64,000 nucleotides of DNA, taken from assembly GCF_004114935.1 (NCBI RefSeq), contig NZ_CP022221.1, positions 1,757,001 through 1,821,000 on the forward strand. The letters are read 5' to 3'. Below, piece by piece: positions 1-8,526 of this stretch. This stretch comes from Bradyrhizobium zhanjiangense (lineage in GTDB: Bacteria; Pseudomonadota; Alphaproteobacteria; Rhizobiales; Xanthobacteraceae). A model generated the notes under the pieces. That model saw nothing but the letters and a program-made list of their open reading frames with translations, was not told where the DNA came from and ran no database searches. Made by a program: the position numbers and the translations under genes. How positions within the stretch are numbered: the first letter of the stretch is position 1; each line of letters begins with the position of its first letter.

Positions 1-1
1 A

Positions 2-106
2 GCCCGCAGCCTGCGCAAGCCGCTACTGATCGATGTGGTGGTCCCGCCCGATGCGAAGCCACCGATTGGCACGTTCGCTTCCGCGCCGGCCGACGCCCGC
101 CATTGA
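2..106 (+). CDS. C-terminal fragment of a TPP-dependent (acetolactate synthase-like) enzyme
   Basis: Only the last 34 codons lie in the window, ending at TGA 104-106. The tail contains KPLLIDVVVPP, which resembles the end of the C-terminal TPP-binding domain of acetolactate synthase and benzoylformate decarboxylase type enzymes (the 'KPxLIDVxVDP' ending). The assignment rests on this short motif alone. The downstream genes (DUF3303, FAD oxidoreductases, SDR) on the same strand suggest it is the promoter-proximal part of the same catabolic operon. The stop is followed by 45 bp to the next start. Confidence 0.45.
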   Translation, partial: ARSLRKPLLIDVVVPPDAKPPIGTFASAPADARH

Positions 107-151
107 GATCAAGGAAGCCGACCCGATAGGGTTCAAATGGAGGACACTCAT

Positions 152-496
152 ATGCTCTTTATGGTGGTCGAGCACTTCAAGAACGGCGACGGACTCGCAG
201 TTTACAGCCGCATGCGAGAGAAGCCGACGTCCGGCCCCGGCGGAGAACTCGTGCCGGGCAAGTGGAAGCCGTCGACTTGTCCCGAGGGCCTGAAGGTGCA
301 GGGTAGCTGGATCGAACCGAGCTTCAATCGCTGCTTCCAGTTGATGGAGTGCGACGATCTGGCGCTCTTCCAAAAGTGGATTCTCTCGGCCTCGAACGAC
401 TTGATCGACTTCGAAATCGTGCCGGTCAGAACGGCAGCCGAGACGCGCGAATTGATCGCTCCCTACGTCGATCGAGCCCAATTCAAGCGGCCCTGA
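152..496 (+). CDS. DUF3303 domain protein, copy 1
   Basis: A 114-residue small cytosolic protein of the DUF3303 type. It opens MLFMVVEHFKN and carries the family's conserved W-x-E...CFQLME block near residues 55-70 and DFEIVPVRT near residue 90. An upstream in-frame ATG at 137 exists, but GGAGG at 139-143 is spaced correctly for ATG 152 and the paralog at 3607 begins at the equivalent residue, so 152 is chosen. No enzymatic function is established for the family. It sits directly after the TPP-enzyme fragment and before an FAD oxidoreductase, so it is probably an accessory of this pathway. Confidence 0.85.
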   Translation: MLFMVVEHFKNGDGLAVYSRMREKPTSGPGGELVPGKWKPSTCPEGLKVQGSWIEPSFNRCFQLMECDDLALFQKWILSASNDLIDFEIVPVRTAAETRELIAPYVDRAQFKRP

Positions 497-555
497 GTGT
501 CCGATCGAGCGATCAGTCGCCGCTCGTCTTCCTTTCAATCTGCGGATGAGATCCG

Positions 556-2169
556 ATGGCAGTGGATGTTGATGTTCTGGTGATTGGTTCCGGATCGGCA
601 GCCATGTCGGCCGCCCTTCGGGCCCTCGTCGGTGGTTTGAAGGTTACCGTTATTGAGAAGTCCAATTATCTCGGCGGCACCAGTGCCATGTCCGGAGCCG
701 GCATATGGGTTCCAGCCAATCATTTGGCCCGCGCGCAGGGGATTCCGGATAGTCGTGAAGAAGCGTTGGAGTACGTCCGGGCGGCCTCTCCGCCGACTTG
801 GCACGAAGAAGAGGACCACCTGTGGCGCGCATTCATCGAACACGCCCCCGAGGCACTGGAGTTCATCGAAGAACATTCGCCGCTTGAACTGGAGCTCGTC
901 AGCGAGCCAGATGTCATGGCGGAGCTCCCCGGCGGCAAGGTCAAAGGGCGAATGGTTTCGACGAAGCCTCTTAGCCGCAAATTGCTGGGCAAGTTCGCGC
1001 GAAAGCTGCGCCCTTCCACGCTGCCAAACTGGTTCACTTATCAGGAGCAGCTTACCTACGATGCCTGGCACCATCCGCTCAGGATCGTGCTGAATATCTG
1101 GCCTCGCCTTCTCTATCGATTTCTAACCGGCAGCCGCGCGATGGGCGCCGCACTCATGACGGCGTTGATACGCGGATGCCAGGATCGCGATTGCGAATTT
1201 CTGCTCAACGCTCGAGCGCGAAAGCTTGTTTGCGACCAAAGCGGTCGCGTAACGGGAGCCCTCGTCGAGGTTGGCGGCGAAACACGCGAGATCAATGCGC
1301 GTCGCGGTGTTGTCATCGCCTCAGGGGGATTCGAGTGGGATCCCGAGCTGAGAGAGAGGCACTTTCCGGGGCCCATAGATCGCCTGGGGAGCCCTTGGTC
1401 TAATGAAGGGGACGGCCAGAAGATGGCTGCCGAAGTCGGCGCCAAACTCGATCGCATGGACCAGGCGAATATCTTCCCGTGCGTGCCGACGCGCTATGAA
1501 GGTAAGCCTCTTGGCCTGCCCAAGACATTCCAAGCCGAGCGGCACAGCGTGGTGATCGACGGAACAGGCCGCCGATTCGTGAGCGAGACGAACTTCAACA
1601 TCGGCGAGGTCATGGATGCGCGCGACCCTATGACGGGGCAGCCTTTGCACCAGCCGATATGGCTCATTGGCGATGCACGTTATTACCGCGCATCGCCGCT
1701 TTTTGCCTGGTACTCCCGCTATGAAAAGGACTGGGTCAAGTCCGCGAATACGATATCAGACTTGGCCAGAAAGATCGGGATTCCGGCAGATAGTCTCTCT
1801 GCAACGATCGACCGATTCAACAGCATGAGCAACAAAGGAAGGGACGATGATTTCCATCGCGGCCAAATAGCGTTCGAGAACTACAAGGCCCGTGGCGCCA
1901 AAAATCCGCTCGGGAGAATAGAACGTGCGCCATTCTACGCGGTCTCGTTCAACCGTTCCATCCTGGGGACGAAAGGTGGCGCGCGGACGAACGAACGCGG
2001 CCAGGTACTGCGTCCGGATGGCAGCATTATTGCCGGGTTGTATGCTGCCGGCCTCAGCATGGCCAACCCCATCGGAACACGTGCGATCGGTGCCGGAACG
2101 ACGATCGGGCCAAATCTCACCTGGGGCTATATTTGCGCCGAGGCAATTCTCAAGCAGAATAGAACATAG
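556..2169 (+). CDS. FAD-dependent oxidoreductase (fumarate reductase/3-ketosteroid dehydrogenase family)
   Basis: A 537-residue flavoprotein. The N-terminus has the dinucleotide-binding motif VLVIGSGSAAMSAALRA followed by an FAD-contacting stretch YLGGTSAMSGAGIWVP. The C-terminus has the second FAD-binding block GTRAIGAGTTIGPNLTWGY, typical of the FAD_binding_2 family that includes 3-ketosteroid delta-1-dehydrogenase and flavocytochrome c fumarate reductases. Length fits that family (500-570). Likely reaction: dehydrogenation or reduction of a C=C bond next to a carbonyl; the substrate cannot be read from sequence. The ribosome site is weak. It belongs to a same-strand cluster with a second FAD oxidase, two DUF3303 proteins and an SDR. 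Confidence 0.85.
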   Translation: MAVDVDVLVIGSGSAAMSAALRALVGGLKVTVIEKSNYLGGTSAMSGAGIWVPANHLARAQGIPDSREEALEYVRAASPPTWHEEEDHLWRAFIEHAPEALEFIEEHSPLELELVSEPDVMAELPGGKVKGRMVSTKPLSRKLLGKFARKLRPSTLPNWFTYQEQLTYDAWHHPLRIVLNIWPRLLYRFLTGSRAMGAALMTALIRGCQDRDCEFLLNARARKLVCDQSGRVTGALVEVGGETREINARRGVVIASGGFEWDPELRERHFPGPIDRLGSPWSNEGDGQKMAAEVGAKLDRMDQANIFPCVPTRYEGKPLGLPKTFQAERHSVVIDGTGRRFVSETNFNIGEVMDARDPMTGQPLHQPIWLIGDARYYRASPLFAWYSRYEKDWVKSANTISDLARKIGIPADSLSATIDRFNSMSNKGRDDDFHRGQIAFENYKARGAKNPLGRIERAPFYAVSFNRSILGTKGGARTNERGQVLRPDGSIIAGLYAAGLSMANPIGTRAIGAGTTIGPNLTWGYICAEAILKQNRT

Positions 2170-2286
2170 TGGTGATCGTTTTCTTTTCGTCGGCAAATGA
2201 AATCGGCGATCTCCAGGTACCGCCAACGCGCGAGCGCCGAAGCGTGCTCTCTTGCGGAACTCTATAGATAGGATGAAGCATATCTT

Positions 2287-3582
2287 ATGTATAGATATCA
2301 ACCGAACCACCACTGGCGGAAAATATCAAAAGAGCCAGAGCTTCCGCTTCAGGAGCTAGAAAACGAAGAGGAAGTTGACTTCACCGTCGTTGGGGGCGGG
2401 TTCACCGGCTTGTTTGCTGCCTATCGCTTGAGAGAAATCGGTGCCTCGGTGGCGGTCGTTGAGGCGCTTCCGCTAGGGCAGGCCGCTTCGGGCCGGTCAA
2501 ACGGTCAAGTTATTCCTCATCATGCCAAATCAACGCCCGCTGAGATCGAAGCCAAGCTCGGATCTCGGAAAGGTCAACTGTTCAATGCTCTCGTTGCGGA
2601 GGCGCCCAGGAAGCTGTTCGAGCTGATCCGGCAAGAGTCGATTCAATGCGATGCCGTAGAGCGGGGTTGGATTCACGCGAGCCATTCCCTGGAAATGGTC
2701 GATCGTCTGCATGACATTCAAAGCCAATGGAAGGCGTTCGGCGCGCACGTCGAATGGCTTGATAAGTCAAAGATGGGAGAATTGGTTGGTGGAGGACAGT
2801 TCCCGGCCGGTTGGAAGGCGCATGACGCCGGATACCTCAATCCGTACGCTTTGGTTCAAGGCCTCGCCCGAGTACTAACGCGGCGTGGCGCAAAGATTTA
2901 TCAGAAGTCTCCCGTAGAAGCGATCGAGCCGGTAAACGGCTCGTGGCGAGTCAAGACGTCACGGGGCTTGATCTCGTGCCGAAAGGTCCTCGTCGCGAGC
3001 AATGCTGCCGACGGAAGCTTCTGGCCTGGCTTGAACCGCGTTCGCATTCCAGTGCGTCTTTACCAGATCGCGACGGAGTCATTTCCCGACAGTTTGCAGG
3101 CGACAATATTGCCGGGACGAGAGGGTCTATCCGATACAAGCAATGCCATCCGCGCCTTCCGTTATGATGCTCGCGGAGGGTTGGCGATGGTTGGACGCCA
3201 TCTGTTTTGGCAGGATGGCGAAAGGCGTGGGAAAAATTATGTCATCAAGCGTTTGCGCGAGATTTTCCCGGACATTCCCGATCGACCCGCCGCCGAGTAT
3301 TGGGAAGGCGTCATCGCTGCGACGCCGGACAGGATGCCGCGTCTGATGAGGCTGACGCCGGGCATTCTGTTTTCCGGCATCTACTCTGGACGCGGTCTCG
3401 CGATGAGTTTGGCGTGGGGAAGACTCGCTGCAGATCTCATTTCGGAGACATGTGCGGACGGAGATTCGCCGTTGGCGGTGACGGAGAAGCGCGACATCGC
3501 CTGGCAGTCGATCGGTGTCTACGTCGCGAAGTACAATCTGGCGTGGCAGAGACTTCGCGACAGATTCCAGACAGTTCGTTGA
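2287..3582 (+). CDS. FAD-dependent amine/D-amino-acid oxidase family protein (PuuB-like)
   Basis: A 431-residue DAO-family flavoprotein. Residues about 32-60 form a Rossmann FAD site (FTVVGGGFTGLFAAYRLRE), followed by ASGRSNGQVIPH, the conserved region that carries the flavin-proximal segment in gamma-glutamylputrescine oxidase-type enzymes. The C-terminus has YSGRGLAMSLAWGRLAADLI, the closing FAD-binding helix. Length is normal for PuuB-like oxidases. It probably oxidises an amine or amino acid to an imine/aldehyde, but the substrate is unknown. It is preceded by a 117-bp gap and followed 24 bp later by DUF3303 copy 2. Confidence 0.82.
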   Translation: MYRYQPNHHWRKISKEPELPLQELENEEEVDFTVVGGGFTGLFAAYRLREIGASVAVVEALPLGQAASGRSNGQVIPHHAKSTPAEIEAKLGSRKGQLFNALVAEAPRKLFELIRQESIQCDAVERGWIHASHSLEMVDRLHDIQSQWKAFGAHVEWLDKSKMGELVGGGQFPAGWKAHDAGYLNPYALVQGLARVLTRRGAKIYQKSPVEAIEPVNGSWRVKTSRGLISCRKVLVASNAADGSFWPGLNRVRIPVRLYQIATESFPDSLQATILPGREGLSDTSNAIRAFRYDARGGLAMVGRHLFWQDGERRGKNYVIKRLREIFPDIPDRPAAEYWEGVIAATPDRMPRLMRLTPGILFSGIYSGRGLAMSLAWGRLAADLISETCADGDSPLAVTEKRDIAWQSIGVYVAKYNLAWQRLRDRFQTVR

Positions 3583-3606
3583 AGACCAGGTGTAGAGGAA
3601 TCAACC

Positions 3607-3936
3607 ATGCTTTTCATGGCGATCGAGCGCTTCAAGAACAGGGATGCGATGGCCGTCTACAGCCGGTATCGCGAGAAGCCAACGGGTGGGCCGGATGGCC
3701 AGATGGTGCCCGGTCTCTGGAAGCCGACGGCGCGTCCGGAAGGTTTGACGCTTGTCGGCAACTGGATCGAAGAAAATTTCGATCGATGCTTCCAGCTCAT
3801 GGAGGGTTCGGATCTCGCGCTGATGCAGCAATGGACGCTCGGGACTGCCTACGATCTGTTGGACTTGGAAATCGTGCCGGTGAGAACGTCTGCGGAGACC
3901 GGGGAATCGATCGCTCCTTACATAGGCTGCTCTTAG
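3607..3936 (+). CDS. DUF3303 domain protein, copy 2
   Basis: A 109-residue DUF3303 protein closely similar to the one at 152-496. Shared blocks include MLFMxxExFKN, AVYSRxREKPT, RCFQLME and EIVPVRT. Identity by eye is roughly two thirds over the full length, so the two are clear paralogs. Start is ATG 3607 after a purine-rich stretch (GTAGAGGAA). It directly follows the DAO-family oxidase and precedes the SDR. Having one copy on each side of the flavoenzyme pair suggests either a local duplication or two non-identical subunits; function is unknown. Confidence 0.85.
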   Translation: MLFMAIERFKNRDAMAVYSRYREKPTGGPDGQMVPGLWKPTARPEGLTLVGNWIEENFDRCFQLMEGSDLALMQQWTLGTAYDLLDLEIVPVRTSAETGESIAPYIGCS

Positions 3937-3991
3937 GTCATTAGACAAATAGGATTGGCTTCAACCTCCGCGACGCGGGAAAGGACATGCC

Positions 3992-4756
3992 GTGGGTGTC
4001 TTCAACGGCAAGATCGTGTGGGTTACGGGTGCCGGCACTGGGATCGGCAAGGCGGCGGCGACGATGTTCGCGGCGGAGGGCGCCAAAGTCGCGCTGATTG
4101 GTCGTCGGCTGGAGCCGCTCATGGAGGTGTACGGGGAGATCATGGCGGCCGGTGGAATGGCGACCGCGGAGCCGCTCGATGTTGCGGACCGAGCCGCTGT
4201 CGACGCCGCATCCACCCGGCTCATCGCCCAATTCGGTCGCGTAGATATCCTGGTCAATAACGCTGGAGTCAATGTGTCCAATCGGCGACTCGAGGAGCTT
4301 GCGCCCCAGGATTGGGACTTCGTCATCGACGTCAATCTGACAGGCACCTTCAATATGGTTCACGCGGTGTTTCCGACGATGAAGGATCAAGCGGAGGGCT
4401 TGATCATCAATGTCGCCTCCACCTCCGCGCAGCAGGTATCCGGCCTTTCGGGTGCCGCCTACTCTGCCTCGAAGTTTGGTGTCAGAGGATTGAGCTTGTC
4501 GTTGACGCAAGAGGCTTGGAAATTTGGAATCCGGACCTGCTGTTTGTGCCCAAATGAAGTCAACACGCCGATCATGACACGGCGGAAGGTGCAATATTCT
4601 CAGGAAGTATTGGATCAGTGCATCCAGCCCCGAGATCTTGCAGAGGCTATGCGCTTTGTGGCGTTGATGCCCCAGCGGACTTCGATTCCAGAAATGACGA
4701 TCTACCCGACCGTGATCAGAACGCGTACGCCGGCGGAAGTCGGTCTTCCCGATTAG
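3992..4756 (+). CDS. SDR family oxidoreductase
   Basis: A 254-residue classical short-chain dehydrogenase/reductase. The cofactor motif TGAGTGIG is at residues 12-19, NNAG near 89-92, the catalytic serine in VASTSAQ and YxxxK as YSASK near 156-160. Arg after the second beta-strand (GRRLE) suggests NADP preference. The start is GTG 3992, chosen because GGGAAAGGA lies just upstream; the ATG at 3987 is in another frame. It is the last gene of the first catabolic cluster and probably reduces or oxidises a keto/hydroxy intermediate produced by the flavoenzymes. Confidence 0.88.
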   Translation: MGVFNGKIVWVTGAGTGIGKAAATMFAAEGAKVALIGRRLEPLMEVYGEIMAAGGMATAEPLDVADRAAVDAASTRLIAQFGRVDILVNNAGVNVSNRRLEELAPQDWDFVIDVNLTGTFNMVHAVFPTMKDQAEGLIINVASTSAQQVSGLSGAAYSASKFGVRGLSLSLTQEAWKFGIRTCCLCPNEVNTPIMTRRKVQYSQEVLDQCIQPRDLAEAMRFVALMPQRTSIPEMTIYPTVIRTRTPAEVGLPD

Positions 4757-5333
4757 TCTTGAGAATGGGCCGCGCTCAGTAGGCCAATGATGTAGCAATT
4801 GTCATTTCCGGCGGTAGGTTAATCAGTGGGTTTGGTCTAGGAACGCTGCAAATGCTCAGTGGTCATAGTGCATCAATTCGTTTGGAAACTGCCGCCAACC
4901 TGTTGATATTGCTGACGTACAATTCTGTGCGTTTTTCCAAACGCGCGCTGAAATCGTTGAATAATCAAGCAGGTTTTGATTCCGCCATTCCCATCTCCGG
5001 CCGGTCCCCTCAGCCAAGACTGAAAGCATTGAGCTTGTTACGTAAAGACCAACGCATCGGGGCAGAGTTTCGAGCGCATTTGGAAGCCGCTACGGATGCT
5101 CCTCTTTCCGAGCGGAACTAGTGTTGTTGATTTCGATCTTGGTCAGGTTGCCTTGCCACGCTCACGTTCGATGTCTCAGCGAGCGCCGTTCTCGTTGCCA
5201 GAGGCCGCAATGAAATCGCAACGAATTGGGTGAAACGACCGTGAACAAAACGGGACGGAGAGGATCGCCACAACAAGAAAGATCAATAACTTAGAAGATG
5301 CTCACTGCGTTCGGGGCGCAGAGCATCCCTCAG

Positions 5334-5392
5334 TCGGATAGCAACTTGGACCGAACGTCCGTATCGGTGGTTGCGCCTCCGCGATTGAAGCC
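5334..5392. repeat. Diverged copy of the sequence interrupted by IS21 at 42.26 kb
   Basis: The stretch around CAACTTGGACCGAACG and GTATCGGTGGTTGCGCC is about 75-80% identical by eye to the sequence obtained by joining the left (42241-42259) and right (44569-44600) flanks of the IS21 element. It is therefore a dispersed, diverged repeat of at least 50 bp; coding potential is not evident. Confidence 0.55.
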
Positions 5393-5630
5393 GCGATCGC
5401 AGCTAGGCTGGCTCCCAAGGAAACGGTCCGCCCAATCCTGCGATCGCGGCACCGAATATCGCGCTCGCTTTCGATCTTCCACGACAGAAATCGCTTTCGC
5501 ACGACTGGTAGCGCAAGGTCTTTCAACATTCCGCGGTACAAGCGTAAAGCTCGCTGGCCCCAAGGCTCACGAACCGCCTATGCGTAAGATTGGATGAGAT
5601 ATCGCAGGTTTGGTTGGTGTGGGGAAAAGC

Positions 5631-5701
5631 GGTAGCGCTCCCCCGCTACCAATCTTGGGATTTTGTACGCCAAACTACGATTTTGCGCTCCTGATGCTAG
5701 C
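5631..5701. repeat. GCTACC/GCTAGC-bounded short repeat (copy B)
   Basis: A hairpin GGTAGCG-N6-CGCTACC at 5631-5650 leads into a block sharing GATTTTGTACGCCAAACTAC and CTCCTGATG with copy A at 20658-20737. Copy B lacks one internal CTACGATTTTGTAC unit. The ends resemble the 3' terminus of a tRNA (CCGCTACCA) read on the other strand, so it may be an old attachment-site scar; this is inference. Confidence 0.5.
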
Positions 5702-5875
5702 TGATCGAGTGCAGGGCCGGAATTATGTCAGGGAGAGATTTGCCAGCCCGTGATTGAGCTTCACCGAACTCACTCCGCGCCCAAAGCGCCGTGCTGCTAG
5801 GTGCTCGAGCTCGCTAAGAAGGGAGATCGCCAAGCATATCCTGCCTGAACCGGGGCTTGTGAAATCCGGTGACCT

Positions 5876-6484
5876 TCAGCTCTTCGTGCCAGAACCTCTT
5901 AGCGCATTCCAAGCCGCCTGATTGGCCTGATCGAAGGCTTTGCGAGACTCGGCGAGCGCTCCGCTCAGCACCGTCCATGACTCGCTGCCGGCCTGCTTCA
6001 GCTTCTGCAGACGCGCTTCCGCCTCCGACGCACCGGACTTCATTTGCTTGAGCGCGGCGTCGAAGTCTCCGGTATGTGCCGCGGCGACCTTGCCGGCAGC
6101 CTCACGGAACTTGTCGGCGGCCTCGCGCCAGGCCTTTGCCTGCGCGGCGGCGATGTCCTTGAAGGTGGCCTGCTGCTGCTCGAGCTGCTTGCCGGCGCCC
6201 TCGAAGTAGACCTTCATCTGCGCCTCGAATGCGTTCCACTGCTTCTCGAGCTCTGTCTTGCCCCTTGCCCAGGCCGCTTCGCCGGCTTCGGCTTGTGCCT
6301 TGAGCTGCACCTGGAATTCGTCGCGGCGCTTCTTCAGCTCGGCGATGATCTGCTCCGACTTGACCTTGGAGTCGGCCTTGGCCTCGCCCGCCTTGACCTC
6401 GAACGAGGCGAGCGCGGCATCCATCTCGTCGATGCGCTCCTTGGCCCAATTCAGGTAGAAATGCATGCTGCTCTGCTCTGACAT
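5876..6484 (-). CDS. Alanine/lysine/glutamate-rich coiled-coil protein
   Basis: A 202-residue highly charged protein with near-continuous heptad-like helix from about residue 20 to 180 (KVKSEQIIAELKKRRDEF, QLEQQQATFKDIAAAQAK). There is no signal peptide or membrane segment. The start ATG 6484 is preferred over 6514 because GGAGA lies six bases upstream and the conserved-looking sequence begins MSEQSSMHFYLNWAKERID. Such proteins often sit beside 3-hydroxybutyrate/PHB genes in rhizobia, as here, which makes a granule-associated (phasin-like) role conceivable, but no phasin motif is visible. Call it a conserved coiled-coil protein of unknown function. Confidence 0.7.
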   Translation of the reverse strand: MSEQSSMHFYLNWAKERIDEMDAALASFEVKAGEAKADSKVKSEQIIAELKKRRDEFQVQLKAQAEAGEAAWARGKTELEKQWNAFEAQMKVYFEGAGKQLEQQQATFKDIAAAQAKAWREAADKFREAAGKVAAAHTGDFDAALKQMKSGASEAEARLQKLKQAGSESWTVLSGALAESRKAFDQANQAAWNALRGSGTKS

Positions 6485-6580
6485 GACCGTCTCCATTGAC
6501 TGTTCGAATTGCATGATCCCCGAGCTTGGCTTTGCCCGTGTTGACTTGGGTCAACTGCTTCGCGGCTGATGCGATGTCCC

Positions 6581-6829
6581 TCAGGCCGCGAGATAGGGAA
6601 AATGCCTTGCCCTTTCAGCTCCGGTCCTTGGCCGCGTCCGCGACGGCCTGAAACACATTGCTGCATAGAACTCGCTCGGAGCCACCACCACGGTATCGCG
6701 CGGCAGGACATCCGCATTGTAGCTGGCCTCGCACAGGCGCAGGGCATTGAGCAGGCCGTTATCTTCCGCAACGTTGAGCTGGAAGGTCCCGGTCTGGTTG
6801 AAGCGGCTGGTTGCCTTGAGAGAAGACAT
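6581..6829 (-). CDS. Small hypothetical protein, possibly frameshifted at its 3' end
   Basis: An 82-residue frame starting at ATG 6829 with GGAG nine bases upstream and lying 27 bp after the hydroxybutyrate dehydrogenase stop. Residues 1-60 look protein-like (GTFQLNVAEDNGLLNALRL, VVVAPSEFYAAMCF). After MCF the frame becomes Arg/Pro-rich, while one base of shift would give a short natural-looking ending (QAVADAAKDRS, stop). A single-base deletion near 6650 is therefore possible. No domain recognised. Confidence 0.5.
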   Translation of the reverse strand: MSSLKATSRFNQTGTFQLNVAEDNGLLNALRLCEASYNADVLPRDTVVVAPSEFYAAMCFRPSRTRPRTGAERARHFPYLAA

Positions 6830-6856
6830 GATCGATTGCTCCGTGAAGTGAACGGG

Positions 6857-7645
6857 CTAGGCTGCCGTCCAGCCCCCATCCATCGAGAGGTTGGCGCCGG
6901 TGATCTGAGCGGCGTCGTCGCTGCACAGGAACAGCGCGAGCGAAGCAACCTGCTCGACGGTGACGAACTCCTTGGTCGGCTGCGCGGCGAGCAGGACGTC
7001 GCTGATCACCTCGTCTCGCCGCATGCGGCGGGCCGCCATCGTGTTCGGAATCTGCTTCTCGACCAGCGGCGTCCAGACGTAGCCGGGACTGATGCAATTG
7101 CAGGTGATCTTCGAGCGGGCGAGTTCCAGCGCCACAGTCTTGGTGAGGCCCGCGATGCCGTGCTTGGCCGCGACATAGGCCGACTTGAAGGGCGAGGCGA
7201 CAAGTGAATGCGCCGAAGCTGTAGTGATGATGCGCCCCCAACCACGCTTCTTCATGCCGGGCACGACCGCGCGGATGGCATGAAACGCGGCGGACAGGTT
7301 GATCGCGATGATCGCATCCCATTTCTCGGCGAGGAATTCCTCGACCGGCGCAACGTGCTGGATGCCGGCATTGTTGACCAGGATGTCAACGCTGCCGAAT
7401 GTCGCTTCGCCGAGAGCGATGAGCTCGGCGACCTCGTTCGGCTTTGTCATGTCCGCGGGCGAGTAGATCGCCCGAACCGCAAAAGCGCGCTCGATCGCAG
7501 TACGTTCATTCTCGATGTCGGCGGGCGCGCCCATGCCATTCATCACGACATTGGCGCCCGCCTTGGCGAAGGCCTGCGCGCAGGCGAGGCCAATGCCGCT
7601 GGTTGAGCCGGTGACGACAGCCGTCTTACCGTTCAGAATTCCCAT
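6857..7645 (-). CDS. bdhA: 3-hydroxybutyrate dehydrogenase (SDR)
   Basis: A 262-residue SDR. Motifs: TGSTSGIG at residues 9-16, NNAG near 92, the ASAHSLVASPFKSAYVAAKHG block with catalytic Ser and YxxxK, then SPGYVWTPLVEKQIP, which is characteristic of D-3-hydroxybutyrate dehydrogenases (the Q-I-P segment follows the substrate loop). It interconverts 3-hydroxybutyrate and acetoacetate with NAD. Start ATG 7645 has AAGGAAAG upstream; the longer frame to 7699 adds an unsupported leader. It is followed upstream by acetoacetate decarboxylase, the enzyme using its product, which supports the call. Confidence 0.88.
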   Translation of the reverse strand: MGILNGKTAVVTGSTSGIGLACAQAFAKAGANVVMNGMGAPADIENERTAIERAFAVRAIYSPADMTKPNEVAELIALGEATFGSVDILVNNAGIQHVAPVEEFLAEKWDAIIAINLSAAFHAIRAVVPGMKKRGWGRIITTASAHSLVASPFKSAYVAAKHGIAGLTKTVALELARSKITCNCISPGYVWTPLVEKQIPNTMAARRMRRDEVISDVLLAAQPTKEFVTVEQVASLALFLCSDDAAQITGANLSMDGGWTAA

Positions 7646-7705
7646 GTCGTACACTTTCCTTGTAAAATACCAATCAGAACCGAGCTGCGCGGCGCGCATT
7701 TTGAC

Positions 7706-8497
7706 TTAGAAGACCAGAGCTCTCTCGCCGGTTCGTATCGAGCCGCGAGCCGGCTGGTGCAGATAGTCGTGCACCACCGTCCCGAGACCGAGCGTAAGAT
7801 CGGCGCGGATGTGGACGGCTGAGACGATCTCCAGGACCGGCAGTTCGGCGACCGGCGCCAAGGCGTGTGGCGTCAGGGCCAGGGCCGCCGGTCCGGTCCA
7901 TGCACCTTTCAGCACGATGTCCTCGAGATGATATTGAACGAGCTCGCAGATGCGTGGGCTGCCGTCGACGTGCGGGATGATCTTGAGCAGGAAGTTCGGC
8001 TCGATAAGCGTGGCCTTGACCTTCGCCAGATCGGCCTCGCGGTGCTTGTAGCCCATCGTCCCCGTGGCGACGCGCACGGGGCCGTAATCCAGCGTGCCGA
8101 TCAGCGTATCGACCTCGGTTCGCAAGGTCGGTTGCGCAAGCTTCTTCGGAAAGCCCCAGAGCTCGCGTCCGCCCGCGATAGGTCCTTCGTCGTTGAGGAA
8201 CATGCAATGGGTGTAACCGCCCTTGCGTCCACGGAAGGAGACGGGGATGACCTGGCCGCTTTCCGTGTAGTCACCAAAGCCGTTGGAATCGGGCATGCGG
8301 ATGAACTCGTATTTGACGAGAGCTTCTCGCTCGTCGACCTCGAGCGGACCCGGAACCAGCGTCCGGAGCTTTGTCGGATCGGTCCGATAGGTGATGATCA
8401 GGTATTCGCGATCGACGAACCGGTATGGCCCGGGCGGATAGGCCGGGTTGGTCAGGGGCATGGCGAAGGCCCGTTGTTTCACATCAGTCTCGCGCAT
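7706..8497 (-). CDS. adc: Acetoacetate decarboxylase
   Basis: A 263-residue protein of the acetoacetate decarboxylase family. The Schiff-base lysine region is visible as [17 protein letters not shown] near residues 115-130, matching the Lys-Lys pair of the clostridial enzyme (Lys115/116). It converts acetoacetate to acetone and CO2. Start ATG 8497 has GGAG nine bases upstream; a second in-frame ATG lies at 8461. It is in the same direction as the hydroxybutyrate dehydrogenase 60 bp downstream and the patatin-like lipase 29 bp upstream, a likely operon for ketone-body or PHB-derived C4 metabolism. Confidence 0.9.
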   Translation of the reverse strand: MRETDVKQRAFAMPLTNPAYPPGPYRFVDREYLIITYRTDPTKLRTLVPGPLEVDEREALVKYEFIRMPDSNGFGDYTESGQVIPVSFRGRKGGYTHCMFLNDEGPIAGGRELWGFPKKLAQPTLRTEVDTLIGTLDYGPVRVATGTMGYKHREADLAKVKATLIEPNFLLKIIPHVDGSPRICELVQYHLEDIVLKGAWTGPAALALTPHALAPVAELPVLEIVSAVHIRADLTLGLGTVVHDYLHQPARGSIRTGERALVF

Positions 8498-8526
8498 TTG
8501 CGATATCTCCAGGCGATGAGGTTCGG

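Larger units (their letters stand above)
4757..5875. other. 1.1-kb gene-poor intergenic stretch
   Basis: No convincing gene. The open frames at 4852-5121 (+) and 5298-5597 (+) lack a good ribosome site, recognisable motifs and neighbour-like codon use. Two repeat features lie here: 5334-5392, which resembles the flanks of the IS21 element near 42.24/44.57 kb, and the GCTACC-type element at 5631-5701, related to one at 20.66 kb. The stretch separates the plus-strand catabolic cluster from the minus-strand hydroxybutyrate cluster. Confidence 0.6.

Noticed and set aside
3207..3944. 245-residue plus-strand frame
   Set aside because: Overlaps the PuuB-like oxidase and DUF3303 genes in another frame and has no motif.
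4852..5121. 89-residue frame in the gene-poor stretch
   Set aside because: No ribosome site, no recognised motif, composition unlike neighbours; kept only as a note in the intergenic entry.
5298..5597. 99-residue frame
   Set aside because: Contains the dispersed repeat found near IS21, so the open frame is likely fortuitous.
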